IMG/VR virus record: IMGVR_UViG_3300032334_000367
Location: 1-52,186 of that record
Strand: one strand, 5' to 3'
Origin: a virus
Length of the DNA stretch: 52,186 bases
In this document: piece after piece, positions 1 to 7,954 of the stretch
Numbering within the stretch: position 1 is the stretch's first letter
Layout: every line of letters starts with the position of its first letter
Made by a program: the position numbers and the translations under genes
Notes under the pieces: generated by a model
Database searches by the model: none
Told to the model about the DNA's origin: nothing
The model's input: the letters and a program-made list of their open reading frames with translations, nothing else

Positions 1-24
1 AACAACAATAAACTTATTCATAAT

Positions 25-699
25 TTAATCCCATAGTCCATCATAATACTTAGCAAACAAGCGACGACCATTATTGATGCGCTCTTGATGCTTCTTCATA
101 CCGTCAGAATCAACCTTGAAAGTATGTTTGGGTCCATCAACCAACCGTGTATATGTTGACCCTTCAACTTTCTCAGAGCGCATGTCAATCTCACCGCTAT
201 AGTAGCTATTTTCCCATTCGTTGTTATCTTGCTCAAATGCCCAAATCATTTCGTCCATAACCCATTCCCAACGTAGGAAATGATTGCCATCAGTATCCCA
301 TTCATTTTCTTTCGGTGGTGCCACAGTAGAGCGCAGGTTTTCGGGAACATCCTCATCATCTGTCCATGGTGCACCGTGCTTGTTTTCTTTTAGTTGCTTG
401 AGCATAGGAACAACAATCAAAGAAAGAGTGCTGTTCATATTCCAGGTATCATAGTTGTCAAGATTAATCACGACATTGCGCTTACGCTTGCTGTCGATCC
501 ACTGGCAAAAACGCAGCAGCAAAGAAGGATTGGTATTTTTACCCAACCATTGGTCAGGTTCCTTGACATAGTCGCCAGAAAGCCAGCGCCCCAATTTATG
601 CACGGAATCATCTTCATGCTTGTTCTTCCAGAAGAGAATCTTTTCTGCAATCTGGTACGGACCGATGAAGTCTTTATATGGACCAATTTTTACGCGCAT
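25..699 (-). CDS. Conserved phage protein of unknown function
   Basis: The 224-residue product has no domain I can name. It is rich in Trp, Asp and Asn, has no signal peptide or membrane segment, and looks like a soluble globular protein. Proteins of this general appearance are common conserved hypotheticals of marine T4-like phages, but I do not recognise a function. It starts with ATG behind a GAGG-type ribosome site and has its own sigma70-like promoter about 35 bases upstream. It is therefore transcribed separately from the dCMP deaminase operon. The gene is complete and ends 24 bases from the window edge. Confidence 0.75.
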   Translation of the reverse strand: MRVKIGPYKDFIGPYQIAEKILFWKNKHEDDSVHKLGRWLSGDYVKEPDQWLGKNTNPSLLLRFCQWIDSKRKRNVVINLDNYDTWNMNSTLSLIVVPMLKQLKENKHGAPWTDDEDVPENLRSTVAPPKENEWDTDGNHFLRWEWVMDEMIWAFEQDNNEWENSYYSGEIDMRSEKVEGSTYTRLVDGPKHTFKVDSDGMKKHQERINNGRRLFAKYYDGLWD

Positions 700-733
700 A
701 AGAATACCTCACAATTCTACAACTTATAGAACT

Positions 734-762
734 ATTATACCCTCAGAGGGGCTAAAAGGCAA
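734..762 (-). promoter_or_regulatory. Sigma70-type promoter, TTGCCT-N17-TATAAT
   Basis: On the minus strand a -35 TTGCCT (757-762) and a -10 TATAAT (734-739) are separated by exactly 17 bases. GGG sits directly before the -10. It lies between the dCMP deaminase stop and the start of the unknown gene at 699. It belongs to a family of similar promoters in this window (near 12362, 12815, 14142, 16581, 20003 and 23059). Confidence 0.8.
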
Positions 763-791
763 AAGATTATTTCTTCAATGAAATCAACAAC

Positions 792-1322
792 TTACGGCAT
801 CCCGTTTAAACGTTCTTGAACAGAAATAACCATACCATATTGAGGTCTAGGTGGAGGCGTCTTCACCACTTCTATTTTCGCAGATTTAAGCGTATTAATA
901 CCAGTATCATCTCTATAATCATGCTGATAATAGACTTTTTCAATTCCGCTTGCAATAATCATTTTAGCGCAATCTGCGCAAGGTGCATGCGTAATGAAAA
1001 TGGTTGCACCCTTAGTTGAGTCGCCAGATGCTGCGACCTTGGCAATTGCATTAATCTCAGCGTGAATAACTTCAGGTTTAGTTACCCATGAAACTCTTTT
1101 GATTATGTATGGTGGACTGCCTTCATCTAAAATCCATTCTTGTTCTTTTTCAACTGTATTCTCACAGTTATTGTCGAAACCTTTCGGCATTCCATTATAA
1201 CCATATGATAAGATGCGGTCATCTTTTACAATGACCGCACCTACCTGTAGACGCCTAGCATGAGAGAGTTCAGCAACTCTCTCAGCAGTTTCAGCATAAA
1301 ATTTTATAAATTTATACTTCAC
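792..1322 (-). CDS. cd: Deoxycytidylate (dCMP) deaminase
   Basis: This enzyme converts dCMP to dUMP, feeding dTMP synthesis in the host cytoplasm during infection. The 176-residue product shows the zinc-dependent cytidine-deaminase signature: HAE at residues 87-89 (zinc ligand and catalytic Glu) and PCADC at 114-118 (two Cys ligands). The N-terminal GYNGMP segment is also typical of the family. The start is GTG, and the gene directly follows the Hsp20 gene with 2 bases between. dUTPase lies in the same cluster and supplies the same product, dUMP. It is slightly shorter than T4 Cd (193 residues). Confidence 0.93.
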   Translation of the reverse strand: MKYKFIKFYAETAERVAELSHARRLQVGAVIVKDDRILSYGYNGMPKGFDNNCENTVEKEQEWILDEGSPPYIIKRVSWVTKPEVIHAEINAIAKVAASGDSTKGATIFITHAPCADCAKMIIASGIEKVYYQHDYRDDTGINTLKSAKIEVVKTPPPRPQYGMVISVQERLNGMP

Positions 1323-1324
1323 AT

Positions 1325-1747
1325 TTATGCCTTATTGATCGCTATCTTGCGAGGCTTCTGCTCTTCAGGAATTACATTATGCAATTCGACAGAAAGAATT
1401 CCATCAGCAAGATTTGCGTTACCGACAACGACAGTATCTGCTAGAACAAAGCGACGTTCAAAAGAACGACCAGCAATACCCTTAATCAAATAAGTGCGTT
1501 CATCGGTTTCTTCCTTCTTGCCTGAGATCTTCAGTAGATTCTTTTCTGCCTGGATTTCAACTTCATCTAGTTTGTATCCAGCAATTGCAAGTTCAACGAC
1601 GAAATTATAGTCGTCGACGCGAACAACGTTGGCTGGCGGGAATGCCACATTAGATGAATTTAGGACATCTGATGCATGATCGAGAATATCGAACATACGT
1701 TCAAATCCTAGAGCCGATGGTAGGAAACGATTGTATTGATTACCCAT
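1325..1747 (-). CDS. hsp20: Hsp20 / alpha-crystallin small heat-shock protein
   Basis: This is an ATP-independent holdase chaperone. In marine T4-like phages such proteins are thought to help scaffold folding or protect host proteins. The 140-residue product carries an alpha-crystallin domain at roughly residues 40-135, including a strand with the family's G-x-L pattern (DGILSVEL) and a C-terminal extension with the IxI-like RKIAI. Residues 1-35 form the variable arm. It starts with ATG behind a strong AAGGAG site. It lies between dUTPase and dCMP deaminase, so it is probably expressed with nucleotide metabolism genes. Confidence 0.92.
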   Translation of the reverse strand: MGNQYNRFLPSALGFERMFDILDHASDVLNSSNVAFPPANVVRVDDYNFVVELAIAGYKLDEVEIQAEKNLLKISGKKEETDERTYLIKGIAGRSFERRFVLADTVVVGNANLADGILSVELHNVIPEEQKPRKIAINKA

Positions 1748-1780
1748 ATATTAATACTCCTTTTTAAGCAAGTTAAAATA

Positions 1781-1801
1781 CTGAGCCCATATGGCACTCA
1801 G
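1781..1801 (-). terminator. Weak hairpin after dUTPase, possible terminator
   Basis: An inverted repeat CTGAG/CTCAG encloses an 11-base loop containing the palindrome CCATATGG. On the minus strand it is followed by TATTTTAA. It sits between the dUTPase stop (1807) and the Hsp20 ribosome site. The stem is short and the U-tract is interrupted, so it may only attenuate. Confidence 0.35.
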
Positions 1802-1806
1802 CGGTT

Positions 1807-2361
1807 TTATGACCCAGTGGAACCGAACCCGCCAGTTCTATTCATAAAAGGCTCCGGACGCGAGTCCGTTTCAACAAATGCGAAGGTTTCATTCTTCACA
1901 ATTTCTGCTTGGCAGATTCGTTCGTGCAGCTGGATCTTCTGCACAACTTTCGATGTATTAACCATAAGAGCGTACACTTGCTCCTGATAGTCAATATCTA
2001 CAACACCCTCGCTATTTGCGAGAATCAATCCGCGTTTTAATGCCATCCCTGAACGAGCATGGAGGCGAATTGAGTAGGTGCGAGAAATATGTAAATCTCT
2101 TACTGGAACATCAATCTTAAAGATTAATCCAGTAGGAACTAGCAAACGCTCACCTGGATATATAGTCAACTCTCGCGAATCTTTCGGAAGAAATCTCTTA
2201 ATTGGCGTATTATTTTCATCATACCCAGAGACTACATCACTAGCGGGAGAAAAAGTTAAATCGAAACAGGTCGAACCATTAGTACCCCAAACTGGTGTTG
2301 GGACATCAGGCGACATCTTATAAAATTTCAAATTACAATTATTAGCACCTTCTACATACAT
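1807..2361 (-). CDS. dut: dUTP diphosphatase (dUTPase)
   Basis: This enzyme hydrolyses dUTP to dUMP and pyrophosphate, keeping uracil out of phage DNA and supplying dUMP. The 184-residue product is a trimeric-type dUTPase. Motif 1 is degenerate (TCFDL near 31-35), motif 2 is ARSGMA (102-107), motif 3 is GVVDIDY (119-125), motif 4 lies around residues 145-154, and motif 5 is the C-terminal Gly-rich RTGGFGSTG (175-183). It is somewhat longer than typical bacterial dUTPase because of an insertion near residues 40-65. It has an ATG start with an AAAGAGA site. Confidence 0.93.
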   Translation of the reverse strand: MYVEGANNCNLKFYKMSPDVPTPVWGTNGSTCFDLTFSPASDVVSGYDENNTPIKRFLPKDSRELTIYPGERLLVPTGLIFKIDVPVRDLHISRTYSIRLHARSGMALKRGLILANSEGVVDIDYQEQVYALMVNTSKVVQKIQLHERICQAEIVKNETFAFVETDSRPEPFMNRTGGFGSTGS

Positions 2362-2367
2362 AATATT

Positions 2368-2937
2368 TTATCTCTTTATTTCTGTTATCCAACAACCATT
2401 ATTCCATGGATCAGCATAATTGCCGACACCAAAGACATCATCAACTGCTTTTCTAATTGGCGGTGCCCAACCATAATCATGTCCAGCTAAAACACCACCA
2501 TTTTTAACTTTAGGTAGCCAAGCGATAATGTCACGCTTAACTCCTTCATAAGTATGATCAGCATCAATGAATACGAAATCTAGGCTTCCATCTTCATATA
2601 AACTAGCAGCTTCTGCAGAATCCATCCTAATCGGATTAATTATCTCTTTAACTGGAGAAATATTACTGATGAATGTTTCATAGAGAGTGCCGCTTACAAT
2701 TTCTTGTATTTCGTTATGTTCACCCTCAGTTCCCACCCAAGTATCGATACAATCGAATTTAATATTTTTGCCAGAATTTACAATTTCTACTGCCATGTAT
2801 GCAGAAGATTTTCCTTTCCAAGATCCAACCTCAACAAAATGACTTTCTGTTGAAAATTCGCTAACCATAAAAGAATATAGAGTTGGGTATGTAAACCAGT
2901 CCTCGCCCATGTGAGGTAAATGATAAAAGTGTTCCAT
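2368..2937 (-). CDS. Class I SAM-dependent methyltransferase (Methyltransf_24-like)
   Basis: The 189-residue product has a Rossmann methyltransferase core: motif I FVEVGSWKG (about 34-42), and a later acidic strand FIDADHTYEG typical of the Methyltransf_24 / class I family. The substrate cannot be read from the sequence. Relatives are often glycan or small-molecule O-methyltransferases. I chose the ATG at 2937 because it has a strong GAGAGGA site and lies just after the regA stop; a longer reading frame to 3012 would overlap regA. It ends 6 bases before dut. Confidence 0.8.
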   Translation of the reverse strand: MEHFYHLPHMGEDWFTYPTLYSFMVSEFSTESHFVEVGSWKGKSSAYMAVEIVNSGKNIKFDCIDTWVGTEGEHNEIQEIVSGTLYETFISNISPVKEIINPIRMDSAEAASLYEDGSLDFVFIDADHTYEGVKRDIIAWLPKVKNGGVLAGHDYGWAPPIRKAVDDVFGVGNYADPWNNGCWITEIKR

Positions 2938-2938
2938 G

Positions 2939-3340
2939 CTATTCCTCTCTTTTTTTCTTTCCAATATTGTACTTAGCAACCAATTCCCAATCATTCTTAT
3001 CCTTGTGTGCAATAATCTTAATTTGGGAAAGAGGAGCTCTTAGTTCTTCAATTCTTTCTGGGGAAACAATCTTAATTAGACCCCATTCTGAGAGAAGGTT
3101 AATGATGGTGTTGCGACGAGCAACATCATTCTCAACAATGCTTGATGGCTTACCATCCAAAGCAAATAGTTCTTTAAAGTGTACAATATAATACTTACCC
3201 TGCTTATGCAGGATATGGCAAGATTGGTAAAGTACATTTTCTTTTTTAGCAGCAACGCCGATTCGAGTAAGAGTTTCGCGAATTTTTAGGAAATCGTCTT
3301 TCTCGGCTAGAGTAACTTCGATTAAATTTTCCACACTCAT
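2939..3340 (-). CDS. regA: RegA translational repressor
   Basis: RegA binds early phage mRNAs near their start codons and represses translation, including of replication genes. The 133-residue product aligns along its length with T4 RegA (122 residues). Conserved blocks include TLTRIG, LYQSCHIL (about 38-45) and YYIVHFKEL (about 51-59), and the C-terminal KYNIG. It sits directly downstream of gene 62, the same place as in T4. It starts with ATG, 2 bases after the gene 62 stop. Confidence 0.95.
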   Translation of the reverse strand: MSVENLIEVTLAEKDDFLKIRETLTRIGVAAKKENVLYQSCHILHKQGKYYIVHFKELFALDGKPSSIVENDVARRNTIINLLSEWGLIKIVSPERIEELRAPLSQIKIIAHKDKNDWELVAKYNIGKKKREE

Positions 3341-3342
3341 AT

Positions 3343-3723
3343 TTAATCACCTATAGTTGTTTTAATTCTAATAGAGGTGATCTGTTCTTCAGTTAAAAGT
3401 TTGATAGCTTCTCTAGCTTTTCTATCAGAATAACCAAAAAATAACTTAATAGCTTCCAGATCACTTTGCTTTTCAGGCTTAAACCATTTAGCAAATGGTC
3501 TTTTTGATGCCCGTATGCTATTTATAAGATAGTCATATTGCGCTCTACTGTGCAACTGGTAGTTTTTATTCATTTCGTTGGCAAACATTACACAATCAAC
3601 ATAATTAGATAGTGCTTTATTTACAACATATGAATTATATTCTTTAATCGAATCATCATCAGTTAGAACATCTTGCTTTGTGTTGAGTATACTTGGGATA
3701 ATATCCTTAAATAAATCTGTCAT
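3343..3723 (-). CDS. gp62: Sliding-clamp loader small subunit gp62
   Basis: gp62 forms the clamp loader with gp44 and places the gp45 clamp on primer-template DNA. The predicted product is 126 residues, clearly shorter than T4 gp62 (187), as in other marine T4-like phages. The N-terminal MTDLFKDI and the block around FAKWFK resemble the family. I selected ATG 3723 because of its AAGGAAG site; a longer open frame upstream is low-complexity and overlaps the CxxC gene in another frame. It overlaps that gene by 17 bases, suggesting coupled translation. Confidence 0.85.
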   Translation of the reverse strand: MTDLFKDIIPSILNTKQDVLTDDDSIKEYNSYVVNKALSNYVDCVMFANEMNKNYQLHSRAQYDYLINSIRASKRPFAKWFKPEKQSDLEAIKLFFGYSDRKAREAIKLLTEEQITSIRIKTTIGD

Positions 3724-4024
3724 ATACTTCCTTTGTATTTCGATTCTTTCGATTATTTTTCTTTCTATTATCCCAACACTCAATACAAACAGACTCAAAA
3801 TCATATTCTGGATGAGATGGGATTTGGTTTTTACGCTTAGATTTGGATTTTGCGTAGAAATAATCGATAGGCAATAACTTAATACATTCAGAACAATTTT
3901 TCTCAATCAGCATATAGTTAAAGCCGAACGCTTCAGTAAAGAAGTTATTCGTGTTTGCAACTGGCTCAGAAGAAACTTTACGCCAAACACGAGCCAAATT
4001 ATGCTTTCTGGCTTTGATTGGCAT
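3707..4024 (-). CDS. Small zinc-ribbon-like protein between genes 44 and 62
   Basis: The 105-residue basic protein contains two CxxC pairs (C44/C47 and C80/C83), suggesting one bound zinc ion, and a Lys/Arg/Asn-rich tail that could contact nucleic acid. The second CxxC followed by basic residues resembles the first half of some HNH-type zinc modules, but no HNH catalytic motif follows. It overlaps gene 44 by one base and gene 62 by 17, so it is embedded in the clamp-loader operon. In T4, 44 and 62 are adjacent. Function unknown; a replisome role is only inferred from position. Confidence 0.7.
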   Translation of the reverse strand: MPIKARKHNLARVWRKVSSEPVANTNNFFTEAFGFNYMLIEKNCSECIKLLPIDYFYAKSKSKRKNQIPSHPEYDFESVCIECWDNRKKNNRKNRNTKEVYDRFI

Positions 4025-4965
4025 TATTGCACCTCACACTCAATCATCATTTCGGTGAGGAATGCTAATAAATTAATTTCCTGATCAGCCACAAATGCAG
4101 ACTGATACTGATATTTTGCCAGAAGAATTACTGCCATTGGAATAGTATCTTTCTTCAGGTTCTCATACAATCCATCATAGATTTCACGATAGATTAGATT
4201 GGCATCATTATCAGAATTTGAGGCAATCCACTTACGGATCTCAGTAAAGTTTTTTTCTTTGAGAAGCCCCATCAATTCCTTGATTCGAGTATTAGTATTG
4301 ACAGACAAGATACCTGTATCTACCTTACCTGAAACAGAATACCGCTGGAGTTCATTTAGAACTCGACGATAGTCTGGGAAATACTTGCTGACGACTTCAG
4401 CAATTACCTTACCTTCATAATCGATCTTCTCAGTCTTAAGAATCTGCTCGATACGCTTGAAGAAGGCAGTTGCCATCTTAGCCTTATCGCCATTCTTTAA
4501 CTTAAAGTCGATGATTGCACAACGCGAGTGGAGCGGCTGGATGATTCGATTCTTGAAGTTGCAGGTAAAGATAAAAGAACAATTACCCGAGAACTCTTCA
4601 ATAACTCCGCGGAAAGCTGCCTGAGCGTTTGGCGTCAGATAGTCAGCCTCATCGATAATAATAACCTTACGACCACCCATCAACGAAACAGATGAGGCAA
4701 ACCCCTTCACTTTCACACGCAGAGTGTCAATGCCTGACTCATCTGAGCCGTTGATTAGGATATAGTCGCAACCAATTTCTTCACACATGGCTCGAGCGAC
4801 GGTAGTTTTACCGACACCTGCCGAGCCAGTGAGAATCATATTTGGAATTTCTTTCTTCTTAACGTACTCGAGAAATGGCTTCTTCAGACTATCTGGAAGA
4901 ACGCACTCATCAATGGTGCCAGGACGATACTTTTCAACCCACAAAATCATATCATTATCATTCAT
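4024..4965 (-). CDS. gp44: Sliding-clamp loader ATPase gp44
   Basis: This AAA+ subunit of the clamp loader uses ATP to open and load the gp45 clamp. The 313-residue product (T4: 319) has Walker A GSAGVGKT (47-54), Walker B with DEAD (105-108) and the SRC motif (147-149) that supplies the arginine finger. The C-terminal collar region is present. It starts with ATG 19 bases after dsbA and its stop overlaps the next start by one base. It belongs to the 45-dsbA-44-62-regA replication operon. Confidence 0.97.
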   Translation of the reverse strand: MNDNDMILWVEKYRPGTIDECVLPDSLKKPFLEYVKKKEIPNMILTGSAGVGKTTVARAMCEEIGCDYILINGSDESGIDTLRVKVKGFASSVSLMGGRKVIIIDEADYLTPNAQAAFRGVIEEFSGNCSFIFTCNFKNRIIQPLHSRCAIIDFKLKNGDKAKMATAFFKRIEQILKTEKIDYEGKVIAEVVSKYFPDYRRVLNELQRYSVSGKVDTGILSVNTNTRIKELMGLLKEKNFTEIRKWIASNSDNDANLIYREIYDGLYENLKKDTIPMAVILLAKYQYQSAFVADQEINLLAFLTEMMIECEVQ

Positions 4966-4983
4966 AATATAAAACTCCTCAAA

Positions 4984-5241
4984 TCACTTATTTTCAAATA
5001 CGGTATCGTAAGTTTCGGCGAACTCAGTATCTTCCGCGATTACCTCCTGTACGTTACGCTTATGGTAAGCCTTTGCTAATTTACGAGCCATCTTTGGTGG
5101 GATCTCATATTCATCTTTAAGATCAACAAAGATGTCTTTGACTAAGTCTCGTTCAGCAGAGACTCGAGTCCAAGAGTTGCTAATTTCAGTAAACCTATTT
5201 TTGATTTCCTGCAGGTCAGTAGGAGTATAGCCACGTGCCAT
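4984..5241 (-). CDS. dsbA: DsbA-like double-stranded DNA-binding protein
   Basis: T4 DsbA is a small dsDNA-binding protein that binds near late promoters. The 85-residue product matches it in length (89) and in the C-terminal half: a PKMARKL-type segment, AYHKRN (about 58-63) and the terminal YDTVF motif (79-83) correspond to the T4 sequence. The N-terminal half is helical and less conserved. It lies between the clamp gene 45 and gene 44, separated from 45 by 2 bases. Confidence 0.82.
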   Translation of the reverse strand: MARGYTPTDLQEIKNRFTEISNSWTRVSAERDLVKDIFVDLKDEYEIPPKMARKLAKAYHKRNVQEVIAEDTEFAETYDTVFENK

Positions 5242-5243
5242 GA

Positions 5244-5915
5244 TTACTTACCAAAACTCGAGGAAGCCTGTTCGATGGCAATCCAGTAAGTCACATTCTT
5301 ATTAGTGAACTTGCTGACACCAATCGCAGAAACTTTAACATCATATGCACCAGGAATGACCTTGAGGTTTTCAATTTTAAGAACTGCCTGGAATGAAATA
5401 TCCGAGCTGCCATCGACCTTAACGCTAGCGTCGTCGACGATCTCACCCTTAACGTCCATTGCCCAAATATTAATATCCTGACCCTTACCGTCACACTTTA
5501 CAACAACGTTGGGACACTTGAGGATAGATGCAGTGCTGAAAATCCAGCTCAGCACTTCTGCTGAAAGATTAAACTTAACATCGTAATCAGGAATATTGAT
5601 ATTCTTATTCGGAGGAGTGAGAATAAGAGCTGCTGGAGTATAGCGAAGGCGAACCTTACCTACCGAACGGCAAACAAGGAATTCTTTTTCAAACTCAACT
5701 TCTGCGCCAGTCTTATTCTGTGAAAGAATACCCAGCATCTTGTTGAGATCGTAGATACCAAACTCATTGGGAAACGATTCCTCAACGGTGGCTTCTGCGA
5801 GAATAGCCTTGTTAGACGAAATGGTACGAAGAATGCTTCCTGGCTTTACAACAAGCCCTTGATTGATAGAAGCGAAGTTCTTAAGAACCGACAATGTATT
5901 ATCACTTAGTTTCAT
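5244..5915 (-). CDS. gp45: Sliding clamp gp45
   Basis: gp45 is the trimeric DNA polymerase processivity clamp, and in T4 it also activates late transcription. The 223-residue product (T4: 228) begins with MKLSDNTLSVLKNFASIN, matching the T4 N-terminus, and keeps the YDLN..LGIL block near residue 55-65. The open frame extends upstream to a TTG at 5927, but ATG 5915 aligns with T4 and has a GAGG site 8 bases upstream. A consensus promoter inside the end of the preceding dNMP kinase gene drives it. Confidence 0.93.
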   Translation of the reverse strand: MKLSDNTLSVLKNFASINQGLVVKPGSILRTISSNKAILAEATVEESFPNEFGIYDLNKMLGILSQNKTGAEVEFEKEFLVCRSVGKVRLRYTPAALILTPPNKNINIPDYDVKFNLSAEVLSWIFSTASILKCPNVVVKCDGKGQDINIWAMDVKGEIVDDASVKVDGSSDISFQAVLKIENLKVIPGAYDVKVSAIGVSKFTNKNVTYWIAIEQASSSFGK

Positions 5916-5931
5916 TTTATACCTCAAAAAT

Positions 5932-6570
5932 TTAAGTAGAACGATTATTATATACTAAATTGACCAAAGAGTCAACCTTTTCAATTAGGTCTTCTAGTGT
6001 GCTATTGTTAGCAATTTCAGCATCAATATCTGACCCAATCCAAGCCCATTCGCTGAAATGTACGTTGGGGTATTGTTCTGCCATACCGTAATAGTTGTTC
6101 TTTTTATTAACTTTAAGAGCAACATTGTACCATTCAGGCTCATCACCACGCTTCACTCGAATTACAATACCACCTGCTTCCCGAATGGCTTTAATTTCAT
6201 TCGGGAAACGAACATCAGCAATTACATAATTGTTCCAAGGTGCATTCTCGCACCGACGCAGAACAGTATGAACCCAGAGGTCAGGGTGAAATACATCACG
6301 TCCTGCCTCTGTGCCCATAAGTTGTAGAGCTAGTCTTGGGGAGAATGATTTACCAAGTTTCTCAGACCAGAACTTATCGTCCTGCTCTCTCCATGCTCGC
6401 GACTCGGGTGTATCGCCTTCAAGGAGAGCACGATCCCAGCCAAAAATAACTGAGACCGCATCCTTAACACTATTGGCAAAGCTTTCTTTAAAAAAGTCGT
6501 GTCGATCTACTAAAAGATCGGCAACGGCTCCCTTGCCTGCCCCAATAAAGCCAACTAGCCCTACTATCAA
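5932..6570 (-). CDS. gp1: Deoxynucleoside monophosphate kinase (T4 gene 1-like), TTG start
   Basis: T4 gp1 phosphorylates dTMP, dGMP and 5-hydroxymethyl-dCMP to diphosphates. The 212-residue product has the P-loop GFIGAGKG at residues 7-14, an FGWDR segment and an ADVRFPNE motif, all characteristic of the gp1 family. The only plausible start is TTG at 6570, because the P-loop begins seven residues in and no upstream ATG precedes it in frame. That TTG overlaps the TGA of the glycosyltransferase gene, implying re-initiation. It is the last gene of the putative hypermodification cassette. Its 3' end contains the gene 45 promoter. Confidence 0.9.
   Translation of the reverse strand: MIVGLVGFIGAGKGAVADLLVDRHDFFKESFANSVKDAVSVIFGWDRALLEGDTPESRAWREQDDKFWSEKLGKSFSPRLALQLMGTEAGRDVFHPDLWVHTVLRRCENAPWNNYVIADVRFPNEIKAIREAGGIVIRVKRGDEPEWYNVALKVNKKNNYYGMAEQYPNVHFSEWAWIGSDIDAEIANNSTLEDLIEKVDSLVNLVYNNRST
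5947..5975 (-). promoter_or_regulatory. Consensus sigma70 promoter for the gene 45 operon, TTGACT-N17-TATAAT
   Basis: The minus strand has TTGACT (5970-5975) and TATAAT (5947-5952) separated by 17 bases, a near-perfect host sigma70 promoter. It lies inside the last codons of the dNMP kinase gene and points at gene 45 (start 5915). Unlike the TTGC promoters, it lacks a G-run before the -10. Confidence 0.82.
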
Positions 6571-7379
6571 AGAGCACCCACATAGTTGGCAACAGCTGCC
6601 ATATCACCAGTGAACGCATAGCTTCCGATGTGGTGAGTCTTCATCCATGGGCACAACCAAATCTTGCCACCCATGTTACGCCACCACTGACAGAACATAT
6701 AGTCTTCAGAGAGATAACGATCAGATCCTTTACCACCATTTTCAACTGTATCAATTACGGTATCGAAGTATGCATGGATGTAACGCGAACCATCAAAGTT
6801 TGCCTGACCAACATGGTCTGGTTTGTATCGAAGATTTGGATAGTTCTCTTCAAACTTAGCAAAAACCTCGCGCTTAACCATCATGAAACCAGTACCGATT
6901 TCCATAACTTCTAGAGGCTCACCAACATTAAACTGACCAGTACCAACTACAGCATTGAAGACATAATCTCCACAAACCTTTTCGAGTTCTGCTCCAGTGA
7001 TGTTTGGGTTACGCTTAACAGCTTCAACAACAGAACCCCACTTAATGGTTTTCTTTGGGTATGGTCCACCAATAACTTCCTTATCAATTGCCATCATAGC
7101 AATAACATCGCGAGGATCGAAGTGAATATCGCTGTCGATAAACAGGAGGTGGCTGAAGCCAGAACGTAGATACTCATCTACAAGATAATTACGAGCGCGA
7201 GTAATTAGGGATTCATTAAAGATAAATGAGAATCTAACTTCAATCCCATACTGAGAACATAGTGCCTGCAAATCAAGACACGACTTAGCATACATGCCAT
7301 GATTCACACCACCATACATTGGTGTGGCGACAAATAGTTTATTCTTGCGCAATGTTTCAACGGAAATTTCCAGCTTCAT
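6567..7379 (-). CDS. GT-A fold glycosyltransferase, putative
   Basis: The 270-residue product looks like a nucleotide-sugar glycosyltransferase of the GT-A fold. It opens with a beta strand (LFVATPMYGG), has a DSD metal-binding motif at 82-84 in the context FIDSD, and a later SEDYMFCQW segment resembling the family's acidic catalytic region. The acceptor is unknown. It sits inside a run of putative DNA-modification genes and overlaps dNMP kinase by 4 bases, so a modified base is a plausible acceptor; this is inference. Cell-surface or protein glycosylation are alternatives. ATG with a GGAG site. Confidence 0.78.
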   Translation of the reverse strand: MKLEISVETLRKNKLFVATPMYGGVNHGMYAKSCLDLQALCSQYGIEVRFSFIFNESLITRARNYLVDEYLRSGFSHLLFIDSDIHFDPRDVIAMMAIDKEVIGGPYPKKTIKWGSVVEAVKRNPNITGAELEKVCGDYVFNAVVGTGQFNVGEPLEVMEIGTGFMMVKREVFAKFEENYPNLRYKPDHVGQANFDGSRYIHAYFDTVIDTVENGGKGSDRYLSEDYMFCQWWRNMGGKIWLCPWMKTHHIGSYAFTGDMAAVANYVGAL

Positions 7380-7381
7380 TA

Positions 7382-7954
7382 TTATTCACTCCAGGTAAAA
7401 AAGTCTTTGACTGTATCAATAATCTTAGTTTGGTCATCGTAAGTTTCGTTGACCATTGTTTCTATATAGCCCATGAGAACTAGCGAACTACAAATATTTG
7501 AGATTTTCGTTTCACGGCTGTTCTTAAATTTATCGTCTTGATCGTCTTTTCTATCCACATGACGCTTCTCTTTCTCATCATGGGACGCCCTCAAAACTAG
7601 AACTTTAAAGTTTTCTTCTAGGACATTATCTGCAATATGTTCTAGAAATTTACCGTTGAATAAACGGTCACCTTCAAAAATCACATTGACCTTTTCAGCA
7701 TTTTGCCGCAAGTCATCAATAAACTTAACTGCATCAGGCTGAACAGCCATGCTTAGACGGTCAGTCCCTTGGAATACATTACCATCTTTTTCATATTTAC
7801 CTAGAATATAGGTGCGCAACTTTTCGCTGTATAGCGCATCAAGGAGTTTCTGAGGCTTGCAAACTTTCCAATCGTCAGCCATGGCAATGAGTTTAAAAAT
7901 TAATGTCGTTTTTCCTGTGGCAGGTTCACCACCCAATGCAATCACCTTAAGCAT
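7382..7954 (-). CDS. P-loop kinase, putative (possible 5-hydroxymethyl-base DNA kinase)
   Basis: The 190-residue product has an N-terminal strand and Walker A GGEPATGKTT at about 8-17. A candidate acceptor/Walker-B strand NVIFEGDRLF lies near residue 90-99, and a basic lid-like region (KRHVDRKDD) near 130-140. This is the layout of small nucleoside/nucleotide kinases. It overlaps the preceding helical-domain gene by 8 bases. 5-hydroxymethyl-dU DNA kinases of hypermodifying phages are P-loop enzymes of similar size linked to such a helical domain. That assignment is inference; an ordinary nucleotide kinase is the alternative. Confidence 0.7.
   Translation of the reverse strand: MLKVIALGGEPATGKTTLIFKLIAMADDWKVCKPQKLLDALYSEKLRTYILGKYEKDGNVFQGTDRLSMAVQPDAVKFIDDLRQNAEKVNVIFEGDRLFNGKFLEHIADNVLEENFKVLVLRASHDEKEKRHVDRKDDQDDKFKNSRETKISNICSSLVLMGYIETMVNETYDDQTKIIDTVKDFFTWSE

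Noticed and set aside
3519-3526. Perfect TATAAATA on the minus strand
   Set aside because: It lies inside gene 62 coding sequence, about 180 bases from the next start (regA), and is likely chance.
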